The notes beneath the pieces are model-generated. The model was not told the origin of the DNA. It searched no databases and was given only the letters and a program-made list of their open reading frames with translations. Of a DNA stretch of 27,070 nucleotides, positions 1-10,348 are shown in pieces. A program made the translations under genes and the position numbers. How positions within the stretch are numbered: the stretch's first letter is position 1; every line of letters starts with the position of its first letter. This DNA comes from Acanthaster planci (taxonomy: Eukaryota; Echinodermata; Asteroidea; Valvatida; Acanthasteridae), in assembly GCF_001949145.1 (NCBI RefSeq), contig NW_019091707.1:208090-235159 (forward strand). Direction: 5' to 3'.

Positions 1-2
1 GT

Positions 3-926
3 GGTAAGAACCACTACGACAAGAAGACACAAAGCACTGTCTTACAGCCTGGCGATAGGGTACTGGCGAGAAATCTCAATGAGAATGGGGGTTCCGGAAA
101 ACTGCGAGTGTACTGGGAGAATGAAGTTTACACTGTGGTAAGACGGATGAGAGATGATTCTCCTGTGTACGAAGTGCGACAAGAGGGTGGAAGAGGAAGA
201 ATCCGCACCCTCCACAGGAACTTGTTGTCACCCTGTAATAACCTATGCAGGGGAGACCCAGCAATGTCACGCCTTCAAACACAACAAGCTCACCCCACAC
301 GTGGAAAAGACCGGCGACAAAAACGAGGCAACACTGACCCAGAAATCCAGGAGCAAAGTGACCCTGACCACAAAAGCTCAGATGAGGAGATTCTGGTGGA
401 GCTGCATCAGTCCCTGAAACCAGCCTCGCTGTTGAACTATGCAGCCAAAGAGTATATTCCAGGAGATCTCCAGAGGACTGACGCTACAGGCACACCTACA
501 TGAGCCAACATCCCAGCCCCTGTTTCTGAGCCTGACCCAGTTGCAGTCCCTGAAAGAGCGGCTCATACACCTGTTCCTGAGCCAGCTACTGTTCCCAGGG
601 CAGTTTCCCCAGGACCTGCCCCAGAGCCCGATCAAAATTGCTGGACATGAAGTTGATGTTGCAGTCCCACCACTCGACCCGGGTCCAGGAGCCGCTGAAC
701 AACTACAACCGAGCAAGATGGTGCAGATGGTGCAGATGCGTATGCTGCAGATCATGTACCTGAGCACCCCCCAGAGGAACGACCCTACCTAGCGAGACAG
801 AGACAACTTCCTCAACGATGGGGCTATGAGATGTTGGGTCAACCTCACACTGACAACGGAGTCAATGAAGTGAGAACGACGAGCCAGCCCGGTCCTCAGC
901 CTCCAATGTCCTGGCCTTAGGTAACC
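3..926 (+). pseudogene. Ty3/Gypsy pol 3' end: integrase C-terminal domain and tail
   Basis: The window opens inside a reading frame that runs unbroken from base 3 to a TGA at 501-503. It begins GKNHYDKKTQSTVLQPGDRV and continues through a W-E-x-E-VY-x-VVRR stretch and a YEVR...RTLHRNLL stretch. This is the C-terminal (GPY/F-like) DNA-binding module of Ty3/Gypsy integrases, which follows the DDE core and helps place the cDNA in the genome. After the TGA the same frame continues as a proline-rich tail with further stops at about 648-700. A neighbouring frame is clearly better between about 640 and 705. The first frame then resumes (RPYLARQRQLPQRWGYEMLG, from 780) to a TAG at 918-920. The element is therefore a dead remnant with at least one stop and two frameshifts. 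RT, RNase H and the integrase core would lie upstream of the window. Family assignment is firm; clade is not. Confidence 0.85.
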
Positions 927-1559
927 ATGTCACCATCTGCAGTCCCTATGCCTTGGGCCTCTTACTCGATGCTGTGGATGCCATCCCCAATGCTGATATG
1001 GCCTAACCAGCAGATGCCGAGGCTACCGTGTCAACAGCACCCTACCATCCCGGTCCACCGCTAACTATATTTAGACAGGAGGGATCTTCATAGAGACTCT
1101 TTGAACTGATTTTGATCCTATGTAATTGTAAAGTATGTCTTGTAGTCGTCATCTGTTTGCATAGAAATATTGAGGACAACATTTAATTTAATGTAAACCA
1201 CATGTGATGACAGGGAACTGTTGAAGGACTTCATGGTGAAAATGATGCAACTTCCTGTGGGCCACTGTAGGGTTGTGTGAGATCCTTTGTTCTGGGGTCA
1301 TTCTGACTCCATGCTTTGACCAGTGAGCACATGAACATTGACTCCTACACCACTCAGCCAGTGTCCACTTTGCTGTGTCATTTTTACAGGTATGTTGCAT
1401 CTATTTGTTATCACTGTTTCAGAAATAATGTATAGAATAACTTTGAGGAAACTTGTGGTTTAATATACATTAGATATTATAGGAAAGTTTAAGCAAGTTT
1501 TCTCTTTACAGCACGAGCCCTTTTGTTCTAACAAGGAGGAAAGAAAACAGAAGGAGATA
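921..1559. other. Non-coding stretch downstream of the Gypsy remnant
   Basis: No coding sequence is recognisable. A purine-rich run at about 1073-1086 could be the remains of the polypurine tract expected just before a 3' LTR, but I cannot find convincing LTR ends or a second LTR copy, so no LTR is called. A purine tract at 1535-1557 matches the reverse complement of 11462-11484 at 22 of 23 positions (see findings). Confidence 0.4.
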
Positions 1560-1912
1560 GAACGGAGTTCTGTTATCAGTGCAATCAATGACCACCTCAT
1601 TACGGCCTGGCTGGGCCCGTAGACTTTGCGCGGAGGCCTCCCGCTGCGGTCATCAGGTTTTACCACCGCAACTGCTCTTTGTGCAAAATGATGGTTGCCG
1701 CAGTTCGCTGGTAACCAACGTACACGGTTATAGAACTTGCAGCGAAATTCTTCACTGGAGTAAAGATTACAGGGGCCAACAAATATGCTTTTCGCATGCG
1801 CAGTTGTTCTCCATAGCCCCTGTGCAAGCGCAAGGAAACCCATGAGAATCAGTGCGGATTTTCGTGTCGGTTGATGTTTCGCTCAAGAAAATTGGACAAA
1901 AATTCGGTAAGA
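1560..1912 (+). promoter_or_regulatory. CpG-containing stretch, possible promoter and non-coding first exon
   Basis: This stretch is visibly richer in G+C and in CpG than its AT-rich surroundings. At about 1794-1804 it holds a GCATGCGCA core that resembles the binding site of NRF1, a common activator at CpG-type promoters. A GTAAGA at about 1907 preceded by TTCG would make a reasonable splice donor, so a short non-coding first exon upstream of the transposase gene is possible. This is inference: no TATA box or initiator stands out, and the overlapping short reading frames on both strands show no known domain. Confidence 0.25.
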
Positions 1913-3016
1913 CATGCACTTTTCCCGTTCAATACGAAACCTATGAAATAAAAAATTCATACATACAATATTTTTCTTAAAAAACTGCTTTCCGACCATT
2001 TCCTACGGTTGAAAAATGGACTAAAATGTTGACAAAAAGTCAGTGCAGACCACATGTTTTTTGGCTGGCCAGTACTGGACAATTGGTCAAAATATTGATC
2101 AAAAAGTTGTATTTTTTTTGTTTTGATTTTGTTTTCTTTTAGGCTCCCAGTGTTTCCGCCGATGTTATTTATATTGATGACAAATGAGAAGCAATCATCA
2201 TCCAACTTTTCATGATTGTTAACGTATTAAATTGAAAATGAAATCCAAATAATTTGTCCAGATCTTAAATATTTTTTGTATACTATAGGCCTATACACCG
2301 GAAGAAATAAAATTCGTTATGAAGAAATCATGAGAAATATGGAAAGAAAATTGAAGTTGCAACTTGATAACACCACAATAGCCAGTGGAAAAATTTATAC
2401 CTTATGAAGCTGGGGAAAAATGAACCTGATGAAGAGATGCTACAGACTCTGCATCAAAAAAAAGTCATAGAGGGCCTACATGTAATTGTAAGAAAATGTG
2501 TATAACGTTAAGCACATTTACATGTAGTTGGTCCTAAATTCCCTTTTCAAGTAAGCGCAAGGCCCGGCACACAAACAGAAATATTATATTAGGCCAAGCT
2601 ACAATAATATGAATAATGTGCCTGTGATTTTGTAACATACATGTATTGTTTATCGATTGCATCTGGTCACAATTAACATAAATATAGAAAACATAAACCA
2701 AATTTACCAAAAATTTGTAATTTAAATTACAGGTCAGCTGGATGAACTTACCTTGGCCATTCTTCCATGCATGCTGCATGGTAGTTTGAATACTCCAATG
2801 TTTTTTCAAAGTACCGCTGCTTTTGACACAAATTTTCAGATTGCGAGAATGGCTTTACAATTTTTTTTTCACTTTGTCTCCTGTAGGTCTTGTCATGCTT
2901 GTTCGTGGTGTTCCATCGCCGAAATAATTTTGGAGCGACAGTGAAGCAAAATTACGTCTTTTTTTCTCGTGTGTTTTGATCGATTTGGGCAGCACAGATA
3001 TGTACATGTACAACTG
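1913..3016. other. AT-rich non-coding stretch before the transposase
   Basis: No coding sequence is recognisable on either strand. There is a pyrimidine tract ending in AG at about 2142, compatible with a splice acceptor, and a TACATGTA motif near 3000. P-element terminal inverted repeats would be expected somewhere here if the transposon is complete, but I could not identify a pair by eye. Confidence 0.4.
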
Positions 3017-3300
3017 ATGGCTTCACAGTGCCTGCAAGATTTGTGCCGCTTGTGTGGCCAGCTTGGGCCGTGCAGAAAGGCCGAAACGCTCATTCTAAGG
3101 AGAAGTATGGCTGGATGGTATTGCCAGCCCTTGGTGTAGATATTAGTCTGGATGATGACTTAACCCATCCCCCATATATTTGCCATGGGTGCTACAAGAA
3201 GTTGCAGCAATGGTGGTCTCGTTCGAAGAAGAAGAAGGTGGCTACATGTAAAATAGCTCTTCACACTTTCAGAGGCATCAGGCATGCAAAGTCTGCAAGT
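3017..3300 (+). other. RAG1-N-like / ZAD-like zinc module at the transposase N-terminus
   Basis: From the ATG at 3017 the first frame gives LCRLCG (Cys-x2-Cys). After a frameshift near 3095 the next frame gives VDISLDDDLTHPPYICHGCY, and after another near 3265 a further frame gives ACKVCKS. The series CxxC ... HPxxxCHxCY ... CxxC, with an acidic 'D-x-x-x-D-D-D' run before the HP, is what I recall from the N-terminal zinc-binding region of RAG1. The insect ZAD domain has a similar first and second CxxC pair. A THAP domain (C2CH) is the usual DNA-binding head of THAP9-type transposases, and it is not present. A further CDLC lies at 3753-3764, after the first in-frame TAG. Presumed role: sequence-specific binding to transposon ends or dimerisation. 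The resemblance rests on spacing and motif memory only. Confidence 0.5.
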
Positions 3301-4874
3301 CTATTGGCCAAGAAGAAGCCCAAACACATCTTGACTTCTCAACATGGAGCGCACATGCTGCATCGCTTGGCTGGATTGTTTGGAAAGGGCCAAGCAATAT
3401 CTTGGTAATGCGTTTCGCATCCAATGGCCATCCAGAGATTTGCATCTCCATTCATCCTAATTGTTCATGGGAAGTTTCGGTATGTGAGGTGAAAATGGCT
3501 TCCAGACCTCATCATCTCCATCAACTGCCAGATGTTTTGAATTTTGATTCCTTCGTCACCCTAATAGATGGTATGGAATCATTGAATGTGTGCGTGGGGA
3601 ATGGAGATTTTACCGAGTTAGTCAAGTCAAAAGAGGGAGAGCATGGGCAAATTCCCGTCACTGTAACCGGAAGAGATGTCTATCAGACATATCTGTTCCC
3701 AACCATCCGCCATGAGATGTGCAGTCTTCTGACACTGAAGCCGTAGAGTAGATGTGATCTGTGCAAACTGCACAGGGGAGATCTGTCTTCACTTACAGGT
3801 CGAGTAAAGAGATCAAAGTCTCCAGTTGTCTGTCGTGCTCCCAGCACAACTCGGAATGACAGACTCAGCTCGGTTCAGCTTCGAGCAAAAGCATCGCTCC
3901 TGCAGGCGCAAAAGCGAGCCCTTACGAAGAGGAACCGAATACTTGGCAACAAGATTTCACAAATCATCGAAGCAGAGAGCGTCCAGCTTACTCCAAACCA
4001 AGATTTTGCCCTGCAAAATGCCTTTCAGGAGTGTGCTACAGCTACTGTCGAGATAAAATCTTCATCCCCCGCATCTCTGTTGTAGGCACAACACCAAGAA
4101 TCAATCAAGAAAGGGAAGGCGATGCGATGGCATCCTGCCATGCCTGCTGTGATATGCTTTTGTATCGCCCTACACAGCAAGTCTTCATCTGCATATAATC
4201 TCATGAGGGATACTGGGTTCCTGCGGCTGCCTCACCCTACAACGCTGCATCCATACAGCCACTTCGCAACTCCAACTTCAGGCTTCAACAGCGATCTGGT
4301 GAAGAGAATCATGGAAGACCACATCTCACAGGACATGCCCGACCATCATCGAGATATTTCTGTCTTGTTTGATAAAACGAAAATTAAAGTCAGGCTTGGT
4401 TTATTCACAGAGCACAGGTAATGTTGTCGGAGCGGTAGATGTGGGAAGCATCGGAAACGAGGTCCTCGCATTTGAGCGAAGGTGCAAGGGAGAGAAGGAA
4501 ATTCCCATTGCGACACACGTGCTGGTCTTGATGGCGAGGGGAATTTTCACTGGCCTTCATGCACCTGTGGGATACTACCCTAGTGTTGGCATTTCCAGTC
4601 ACCAGCTGTATCCTAGTCTACTTGAGGCCATCGTGTTACTTGAGAATGCTGGATTTGTTGTACGGGCCTTCGTGCGTGATGGTGCCTCCCCAACAGAAAA
4701 TATTACCGGATGAACAGGGACGCGGATAACAACAGCAGTATTGTTCATTGTACGCGAAGTCCAGCAGAACCGTCAAGACACATGTACTTCTTCTGCAACG
4801 TACCTCACCTGTTAAAGACCACCCGTAACAACCTCGAAAATTCTGGGTACCACAAAAAGACTCGTCATCTGCAT

Positions 4875-5641
4875 GTAAGTAGATTACATACTATACAATT
4901 ATGAAAATTCATGCGTCAACAAGGGAAAATGTAGTTAATTAAGAGTTCATTGAACATTATGTAAATGTATCAAATGACAATGGAACCAACCCCATGAAAA
5001 AAAATTGACACAGAAAAGTGAAGAGTATTAGAATTGGCAGGATCTGCAGATATTAATCTCCTTTGTAAAATCTCTGTATTGAATAGAAGTACTACCTTTA
5101 TGCCGCATTTTTTATTCTTGGTTTACGGACGCCTTCGATGTTGAATTTTGCAGAAACAGAAAAATAATAAAATGAGATTTTTCAACCAATTTTATTATTT
5201 TTTCCCCCTCCACTTTGGCCTAGACTGTCAAAAACATTGTCAGAGAAAATAAAAGAACAATACTGTATTTGTATCTTCAACTTGATTATTTTCTGAAAAT
5301 AAAAAAAAACAGAATTTGAACGTACATGCACTTTGCTGAGCTTTACCATACATGAGTACATGCTAATTGTTTACTTGCGGGTAGGCTCACCTGGGGTCCC
5401 ATCTTGGATGTGGAAGTTAAAATCAGAGCACATGGCTATGCAACAGTGAATGGGCATCCCGTAGAGTTGGGCCATTTTATTTTCATATTTTTCCACTCCT
5501 CACAAATTCAGTTTTTTAGAAAAAATATGTAAACCAAAGAATAAAAATAGTGTTGCCATATTTCATTCATAATGCAATTGTTCCTCATACTTTGTCATTT
5601 TTTATATCTTGGCAAAACTTTTGTCCATTTACTTTCCACAG
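4875..5641 (+). other. Intron 1 of the P-like transposase
   Basis: This stretch lies between a GTAAGT donor at 4875 and a TTTCCACAG acceptor ending at 5641. It is AT-rich with no recognisable coding or RNA gene. Exon phases on both sides are 0, so removal keeps the frame (TRHLH to LKGQDIW). Confidence 0.75.
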
Positions 5642-6271
5642 CTCAAAGGCCAAGACATATGGACGCAGCTGCTGTCTCTGTACGAGTGGGATGTGGGGCT
5701 TGAGCGTACATCTCCCGGTCTTCGATGTTTACACAAACTGACATATGAGCATCTTCACCTCACTCCTGCCCTGAGAATGCAGGTGTACATGGCTGTCCAG
5801 GTACCAATAGAAATTCTCTTTGCATGTTGATTAAACAAGAGAGAGAGCTACATTTACCCATCTTTAGAGCAAATAAAGAACAATCGTGATGATTTTTGGT
5901 AATCATTTTCAACAGTGGAATCAGAGTTTAATTGTTCCAGAAGCCAACTTAAAAAATTTTTTTAACATTTTTTTTTTTGGGGGGGCAAAGACGAATTTCG
6001 GTTTTTCAGGCTTCACTGAATCCATGGAGGTTTCCTTCCTCCAATCCATGCTGAATCATACATTTTATCCATTTTTGGACAGGTTCTCAGCACCAGTGTT
6101 GCAAACGCTATGAAGGCACACGGAAAGCATGACACAAGATCAGCAGAGATGTTCATCTCCTACTTTGACAAGTTCTTCGATTGTCTCAATGTGTCTAACC
6201 CCCACGATGGTGCTTTCAAACGTAAACCAGCTCTTGAACCATATAGGTCCTCGGACGATTGGCGCTTTGAG

Positions 6272-6673
6272 GTACATGTATTATAAGAAAATATTTGATT
6301 TTAATAGTTAGATTTCACTGGATAACCTGATTGCAATCTTTTTTCCTTCAATCTGTGATGGAGAAACACTGCATTTTCCCTTTTAACTCTGCCTGAATGT
6401 AAATACATGTACATGTCTAATGACCCATTTTGAAATTCATGGCAAGTGGTCAGAGCCAAGGCTTCATTCTACTGCAGCCAGCATTTTTATTGATAGTGCT
6501 TACAGAGGTGGGGAAGCTATGACGCATTTAAGAGTAATGCTCGAAATTAAATCACACATTAATTGTATAAGCTTTTGCATCCAAATTGCATGCCAAACTG
6601 CCCATTTCTTGTATAGCATTTAGACATAATCAGAATGGGCACTGACAATCAATCCTGATTTATTTACAACCAG
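6272..6673 (+). other. Intron 3 of the P-like transposase
   Basis: It starts GTACAT and ends ACCAG, with phase 0 on both sides. A short TACATGTACATGT run lies near 6405. No coding content is recognisable. Confidence 0.7.
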
Positions 6674-6806
6674 TGGCTTCAGAAGGATTTTGTTGGCTTC
6701 TTGAAGGAGTGGCAACAGGAGCTGGCCAGCAATCCTCATCTAGATCCCAAGACGAGGTCCAATATGTGCCTGAGTAGAGAGACGTTAGAGGGCATCAACA
6801 TAACCG

Positions 6807-7252
6807 GTTGGTGTACTAACAGGGGTTACTTTGCATAATGGAATTGTATTGGTTGATGAAGCATTCGTCATATTATTCCATCAATAGTAACAGAATACAT
6901 TTGTATAATTTCTGAAACTAGTAAAAACTGCATTAACTGATTTCAAGCATTTAAAAGTGACTTGCTCAAAATATATTTAGTTTTATTAGAAACAAGGGAC
7001 AGGAAAAAAGACAAATTGCTGTGCAAAATCATTCTTCACATCACCCCAAATGGGGATTCCCTCCTGTTTCAAAAGCTGTTTGAAAGGAATGCAAAATGTC
7101 ACGGGAAAGTACATCATTTATGCCTTGAGCTACAGTTGGTGCATGTGTAAGAATGAAAAATTTGTATCCCTTTATCCCCTAATTTCCAAAATGCGTTTTA
7201 AATGCACAATATTACAACTTCATTTGCGTTTTTCAATTGATTTTTCTTTCAG
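6807..7252 (+). other. Intron 4 of the P-like transposase
   Basis: It starts GTTGGT and ends in a pyrimidine-rich TTTTTCTTTCAG. The flanking exons share a codon in phase 1. Short reading frames inside it show no known domain. Confidence 0.7.
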
Positions 7253-7542
7253 TGAATTCTTTCCTGAAACTCGCCCAACTGCTCCTTCAGTCTCCTGGTG
7301 TGGACTACTTGCTGAGTGAAAAGTTTAATCAGGACCCTCTCGAGATGCACTTTTCTAAGCACCGAGGGGCAGGAGGCTGCAGCGATAATCCAACAGTGGA
7401 GCAAGTGGGTTACAACATGTTTTCCTTCTATGTTGCTTCGAAGTGTCTGAAGGCTTCACGGAAAGCCAATGTCCGACCTGTTGACACTGGAAAGCCAGTT
7501 CTGGACAGCACACAGCTTCCCAAAAGGCCCAAGCATAAGTAG

Positions 7543-8079
7543 TCATCAAACTCATAAGTTAGGTCCATGAGTTGGTCGAGACTTCAAAGTCATTTGAGGC
7601 CAAAGTAATCGACCTGAGCAATAGAAAGCAAATTGCCTACCGTTTCCATTATCTGGGAACTATTGAAGAAAATAGGCTATTTTTGTCATGTCACTGACAT
7701 TTTTAATAATTTACCTATCGCCTGTTGCTAGTCAGCCCAACCCCCTTAGACAGGTTCTGTGGTTGGAATCAGTGGCTTGCAGAACATCTTGTTGACTTGC
7801 ATATTGTGTATCCAGGAATAGCCCATTTGGCCAACTGAAGTTAAACAAAGGCTGTAGTGAATTCTAGCAGAAATTGACTAATGTCGAGAAAACAGTACAT
7901 ATGGTTTTTGTACAGGGAAGCTGGACATGTCGCTCTAAAAATTACATGTGCAGGGGCTCAAGCATACAAATTATGGAATTTCGAAAGGTTAATTTGAATG
8001 CTGTGAAATTACACAATATTCAAATAAACAGCCATGCCCATCCTTTTATTTTTCTGAAGGATTTTTATTTAAATTCCAG
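7543..8079. other. Sequence downstream of the transposase stop
   Basis: No gene is recognisable here. The transposase frame ends at the TAG 7540-7542 after a short basic tail (LPKRPKHK), which fits the natural end of this family. No clear polyadenylation signal close to the stop and no terminal inverted repeat were found by eye. Confidence 0.4.
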
Positions 8080-8171
8080 GGATCACTTAATGTAAAGGCT
8101 GCTGACGGGCTGCTTCTACTCAGAAAGGATATTTGGAAGGCTTGGAAGCAGGTCCATTTTAAGAAGTACAG
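8080..8171 (+). other. Possible orphan internal exon
   Basis: A 92-base open stretch is bounded by AAATTCCAG on the left and GTATTA on the right. In frame it reads ADGLLLLRKDIWKAW and then KQVHFKKYR. The border signals and the even, protein-like composition suggest an exon. It does not join the upstream transposase: that gene already has its natural stop, and the weak donor that could bypass the stop gives a TAA in this stretch. I do not recognise the protein family. It may be part of another decayed element. Confidence 0.3.
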
Positions 8172-8385
8172 GTATTATGCTTTGACAAAATGTATTCGTC
8201 TGTATAGGTACATTTCAGAGTAAATAGTGTAATCCAGATAATGAGAGTCTGTGCTGTTGGAATTCATAGCACTTTTGTACATACATGTACATGTATATAG
8301 TAAAGTTGCTAACATTAATAACATTAATTTCACTGTTCAAGCAGTACCAAAGTGTATGAATACTTGAGGTTGTTACTGAAACTTC

Positions 8386-10002
8386 TCACTTCTCTTTGTC
8401 TTCATCTAGGTTTTTACGCAGGGCTTTCTCTGCTTTCTTAGAGATGCTTTTTGAGTTCATTTTCTTGATGTTCAAATACACCTTAATGAAAGGTTTGCAG
8501 CGAATCTTGATGTAGAAATTCACCACCATGTCAAACAGTTTTTTAGAGGAATCTGCATTCAGTTTGTCACGTATCAAGTTGCTCCAATAGTCCTGAACAA
8601 GTTTATTTGTAAACATCCTGTTAGCAAGCACAGCTTTGATGTTCACTCCTTGCATTTTAACAAGATTTTTGTGAGTGAGAAACACTCTACTTACAAGTTC
8701 AATAGCTCAAAAGAAGATATAGACATCAACTAACACTTTAAAGAGACCCCCTCTATTCTGAGTGCCTATCCACTGCCGTGTGTATTCTAGACTAGAATTC
8801 TAGTCTAGAAAGGTTTTTGAGTATCCAGAACCTGCAACTTCCCAGGAATTTAAGAACTTACAGAATGCAATAGCTGCTGTGTTGCTGTACTTTTTCAATT
8901 TTTTCAGTAGGGCAAAGGGAACATATCCAGCTATGTACCGGAGAACTTTCTCCTTTTCTTTGTCAAGACAATTTTCTCTTGTGGACTCGTCAATCTTGGG
9001 AGCGTCCTTTGCGTTCCTGACCTCCATCAGATTTTGAAACACGCCAAGTAATAAAACTGAAATGAGGTATATATGTGTTTCCCATTTTGTTCAATTTTAA
9101 TTGACCAGAGTAGTTCCTCCCACTTTGCACAGAGTTCACCCGTAAGTCAGTGGTACTTGACCCAAATGTTCATGTATGCTTGCTCTTTCAATTGCATGCT
9201 GTCATCACTCTCCAAGATGAACCACAGAGCAGTCACGGCTGATGTGCAAAATTCCTGGACTGGCGCTTCATTAATGCATAAAAGCAGCTGTGTTATCACG
9301 GCAAGTGCTTGCAGAGTTGTGGTATTCCCCAGGTTAAACATTGGATGATCCTTCATTGATGAAAGAACCCCTGTGAAGTAGGAAGCAGCATTCCCTATGG
9401 CATCCTCCTTGGTGAACTTAGCTGTGGGTCTTTCCATTGCTGTGGAGAAAGGACAAAATGTTTCAAAGTCACAAACTTACTTGTACTAAGTTGTTACTTT
9501 ACAAGCAGACAGTAAATTTTAACAATTTCTCTTGGCACTTCATGACTTTTTGATTATGAATGACCATGTAGAAAAAGTTCAACTACATGTATTAGCAACT
9601 GAGGTGCACTTGATGAACATCAACTATAGCATGATATTGGGTCTGAAATTTTGGAAATGGACAGATTCGATTTTGAATGTCTAGATTGTCTACAGGAAGG
9701 AATTTATCGTGGTCCAACTTCTTACACTAGTTATGATCTCACTGAAAGTGAGGCATTGCAGCAAAAAACCTTGAAAATGAACCTTGAAGAAAAAAATTTC
9801 CTAATTATTTTAATAATTCTTATCCGCATCCGTCTAGGTACTTTGTATGTAAGTAACAAAATAAAGTCAAAATGCTCTGCTTTTTCCATTTTATCAAAGA
9901 CAGCATTCAGATTTGACCAACCTTTCTTATCCGTCTTCTTTTTTTCTTCTTTCTTGGTCTTGCTTTCTTTATTGGGATCATCCGTGGTAGTTGCTGAGGT
10001 TG
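8386..10002 (-). pseudogene. Decayed multi-exon protein with RYIAGYVPF segment
   Basis: Three - strand stretches look like consecutive exons. The first (10002 to about 9842) follows TTTTCAG and reads as a Ser/Thr then Lys-rich linker ending NLNAVFDKMEKAEHFDF. The second (9439-9157) follows CTCCACAG and contains AIGNAASYFTGVLSSMKDHP and ESDDSMQLKEQAYMNIWVK. The third (9016-8386) fits the second in phase (donor at 9156, acceptor ending 9017) and contains EKEKVLRYIAGYVPFALLKK, WEVAG, TFLD, then YTRQWIGTQNRGGLF and a Lys-rich C-terminus ending LRKNLDEDKEK. The third stretch keeps one frame throughout but has an in-frame TAG at 8800-8802, inside a palindromic insertion, and a TGA at 8707-8709, probably a decayed Arg CGA. 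I recall similar 'ALRY.xGYVPF.L' proteins as a repeated, uncharacterised family in invertebrates, some with PHD fingers. The joint between the first two stretches is not phase-consistent with the donor I can see. Function unknown; mobile-element origin is inferred. Confidence 0.55.
8785..8810. repeat. Perfect 26-base palindrome inserted in a coding exon
   Basis: The sequence TTCTAGACTAGAA and its exact reverse complement abut with no loop. Read on the - strand, removing 18 bases would restore a continuous protein (FLD directly followed by YTRQW-like sequence in the same frame), so the palindrome seems to have arisen as an 18-base inverted duplication inside the exon. It introduces the TAG at 8800-8802. 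Confidence 0.8.
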
Positions 10003-10348
10003 CTGAAAAGGGCGAAGGAACAACGCGTATAATAAGTACTGGTACAGGAAAAATTGACATGTACTTTGTTTTTTATGTGTTTATGTACATAAACCTACAA
10101 AGAAATTCACTTAACAGCAAGTATGGTTCACTGGATTCTTGGAACCAACATGAGGAAAGATAATTATCAAAATTGCTACAGTGCTACATATTTGCATGAA
10201 TTAAAATTTAGTAAGTGTATTATTCGGCTATTGCCTGGCAACATTCAACAAAATGCTTACCTCCTGGCATATGCATAGACAGTGCCCTGATGCACAAGAA
10301 GCCTTTAAAGCTTACTTCCTGAATTTGTCATTTGTGAAGCTGCGATAG
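10003..10348. other. Intron-like sequence of the - strand PHD locus
   Basis: No coding sequence is recognised. It would be intronic if the PHD exons at 10.7-11.3 kb splice to the exon at 10002. Confidence 0.35.

Larger units (their letters stand above)
3017..7542 (+). pseudogene. P-superfamily (THAP9-like) transposase, five exons, decayed
   Basis: Five exons read as a P-element/THAP9-type DNA transposase, a nuclear cut-and-paste enzyme. Exon 1 is 3017-4874; exon 2 is 5642-5800; exon 3 is 6083-6271; exon 4 is 6674-6806; exon 5 is 7253-7542. All introns begin GT and end AG. Phases fit: 0, 0, 0, then 1, with the split codon GTG restored between exons 4 and 5. Order of parts: zinc module, a leucine/lysine-rich probable coiled coil (about 3850-4000), the AYNLMRDTGFLRLPHP region, a DKTKIK motif (first Asp at 4371), VRDGASP (4675-4692), the FFCNVPHLLKTTRNNLEN block, KLTYEHLHLTP, DKFFDCLNV, NMCLSRETLEG, and the C-terminal hallmark EKFNQDPLE..HF.KHRGAGG...DNPTVEQ. 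Exon 1 carries frameshifts near 3095, 3265, 4385 and 4693 and TAG codons at 3744 and 4083, so the copy is not functional as it stands. Exons 2-5 have no lesion. Family call is very secure. Confidence 0.92.

Noticed and set aside
439-792. 117-codon reading frame overlapping the Gypsy integrase tail
   Set aside because: Most of it is an alternative frame of the integrase C-terminal tail. Only the part at about 640-705 seems to be the displaced true frame after a frameshift.
1080-1500. 3' LTR of the Gypsy element
   Set aside because: A purine tract is present, but there is no second LTR to compare with, no clear TG...CA ends and no target duplication, so it cannot be supported.
1460-1845. Overlapping frames on both strands in the CpG-containing stretch
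   Set aside because: No domain on either strand. High G+C reduces stop codons and makes such frames likely by chance.
9651-10163. 170-codon reading frame on the + strand
   Set aside because: Its second half is the antisense of a Lys-rich exon of the - strand gene. The first 50 residues look protein-like but match nothing I know, so no gene is called.
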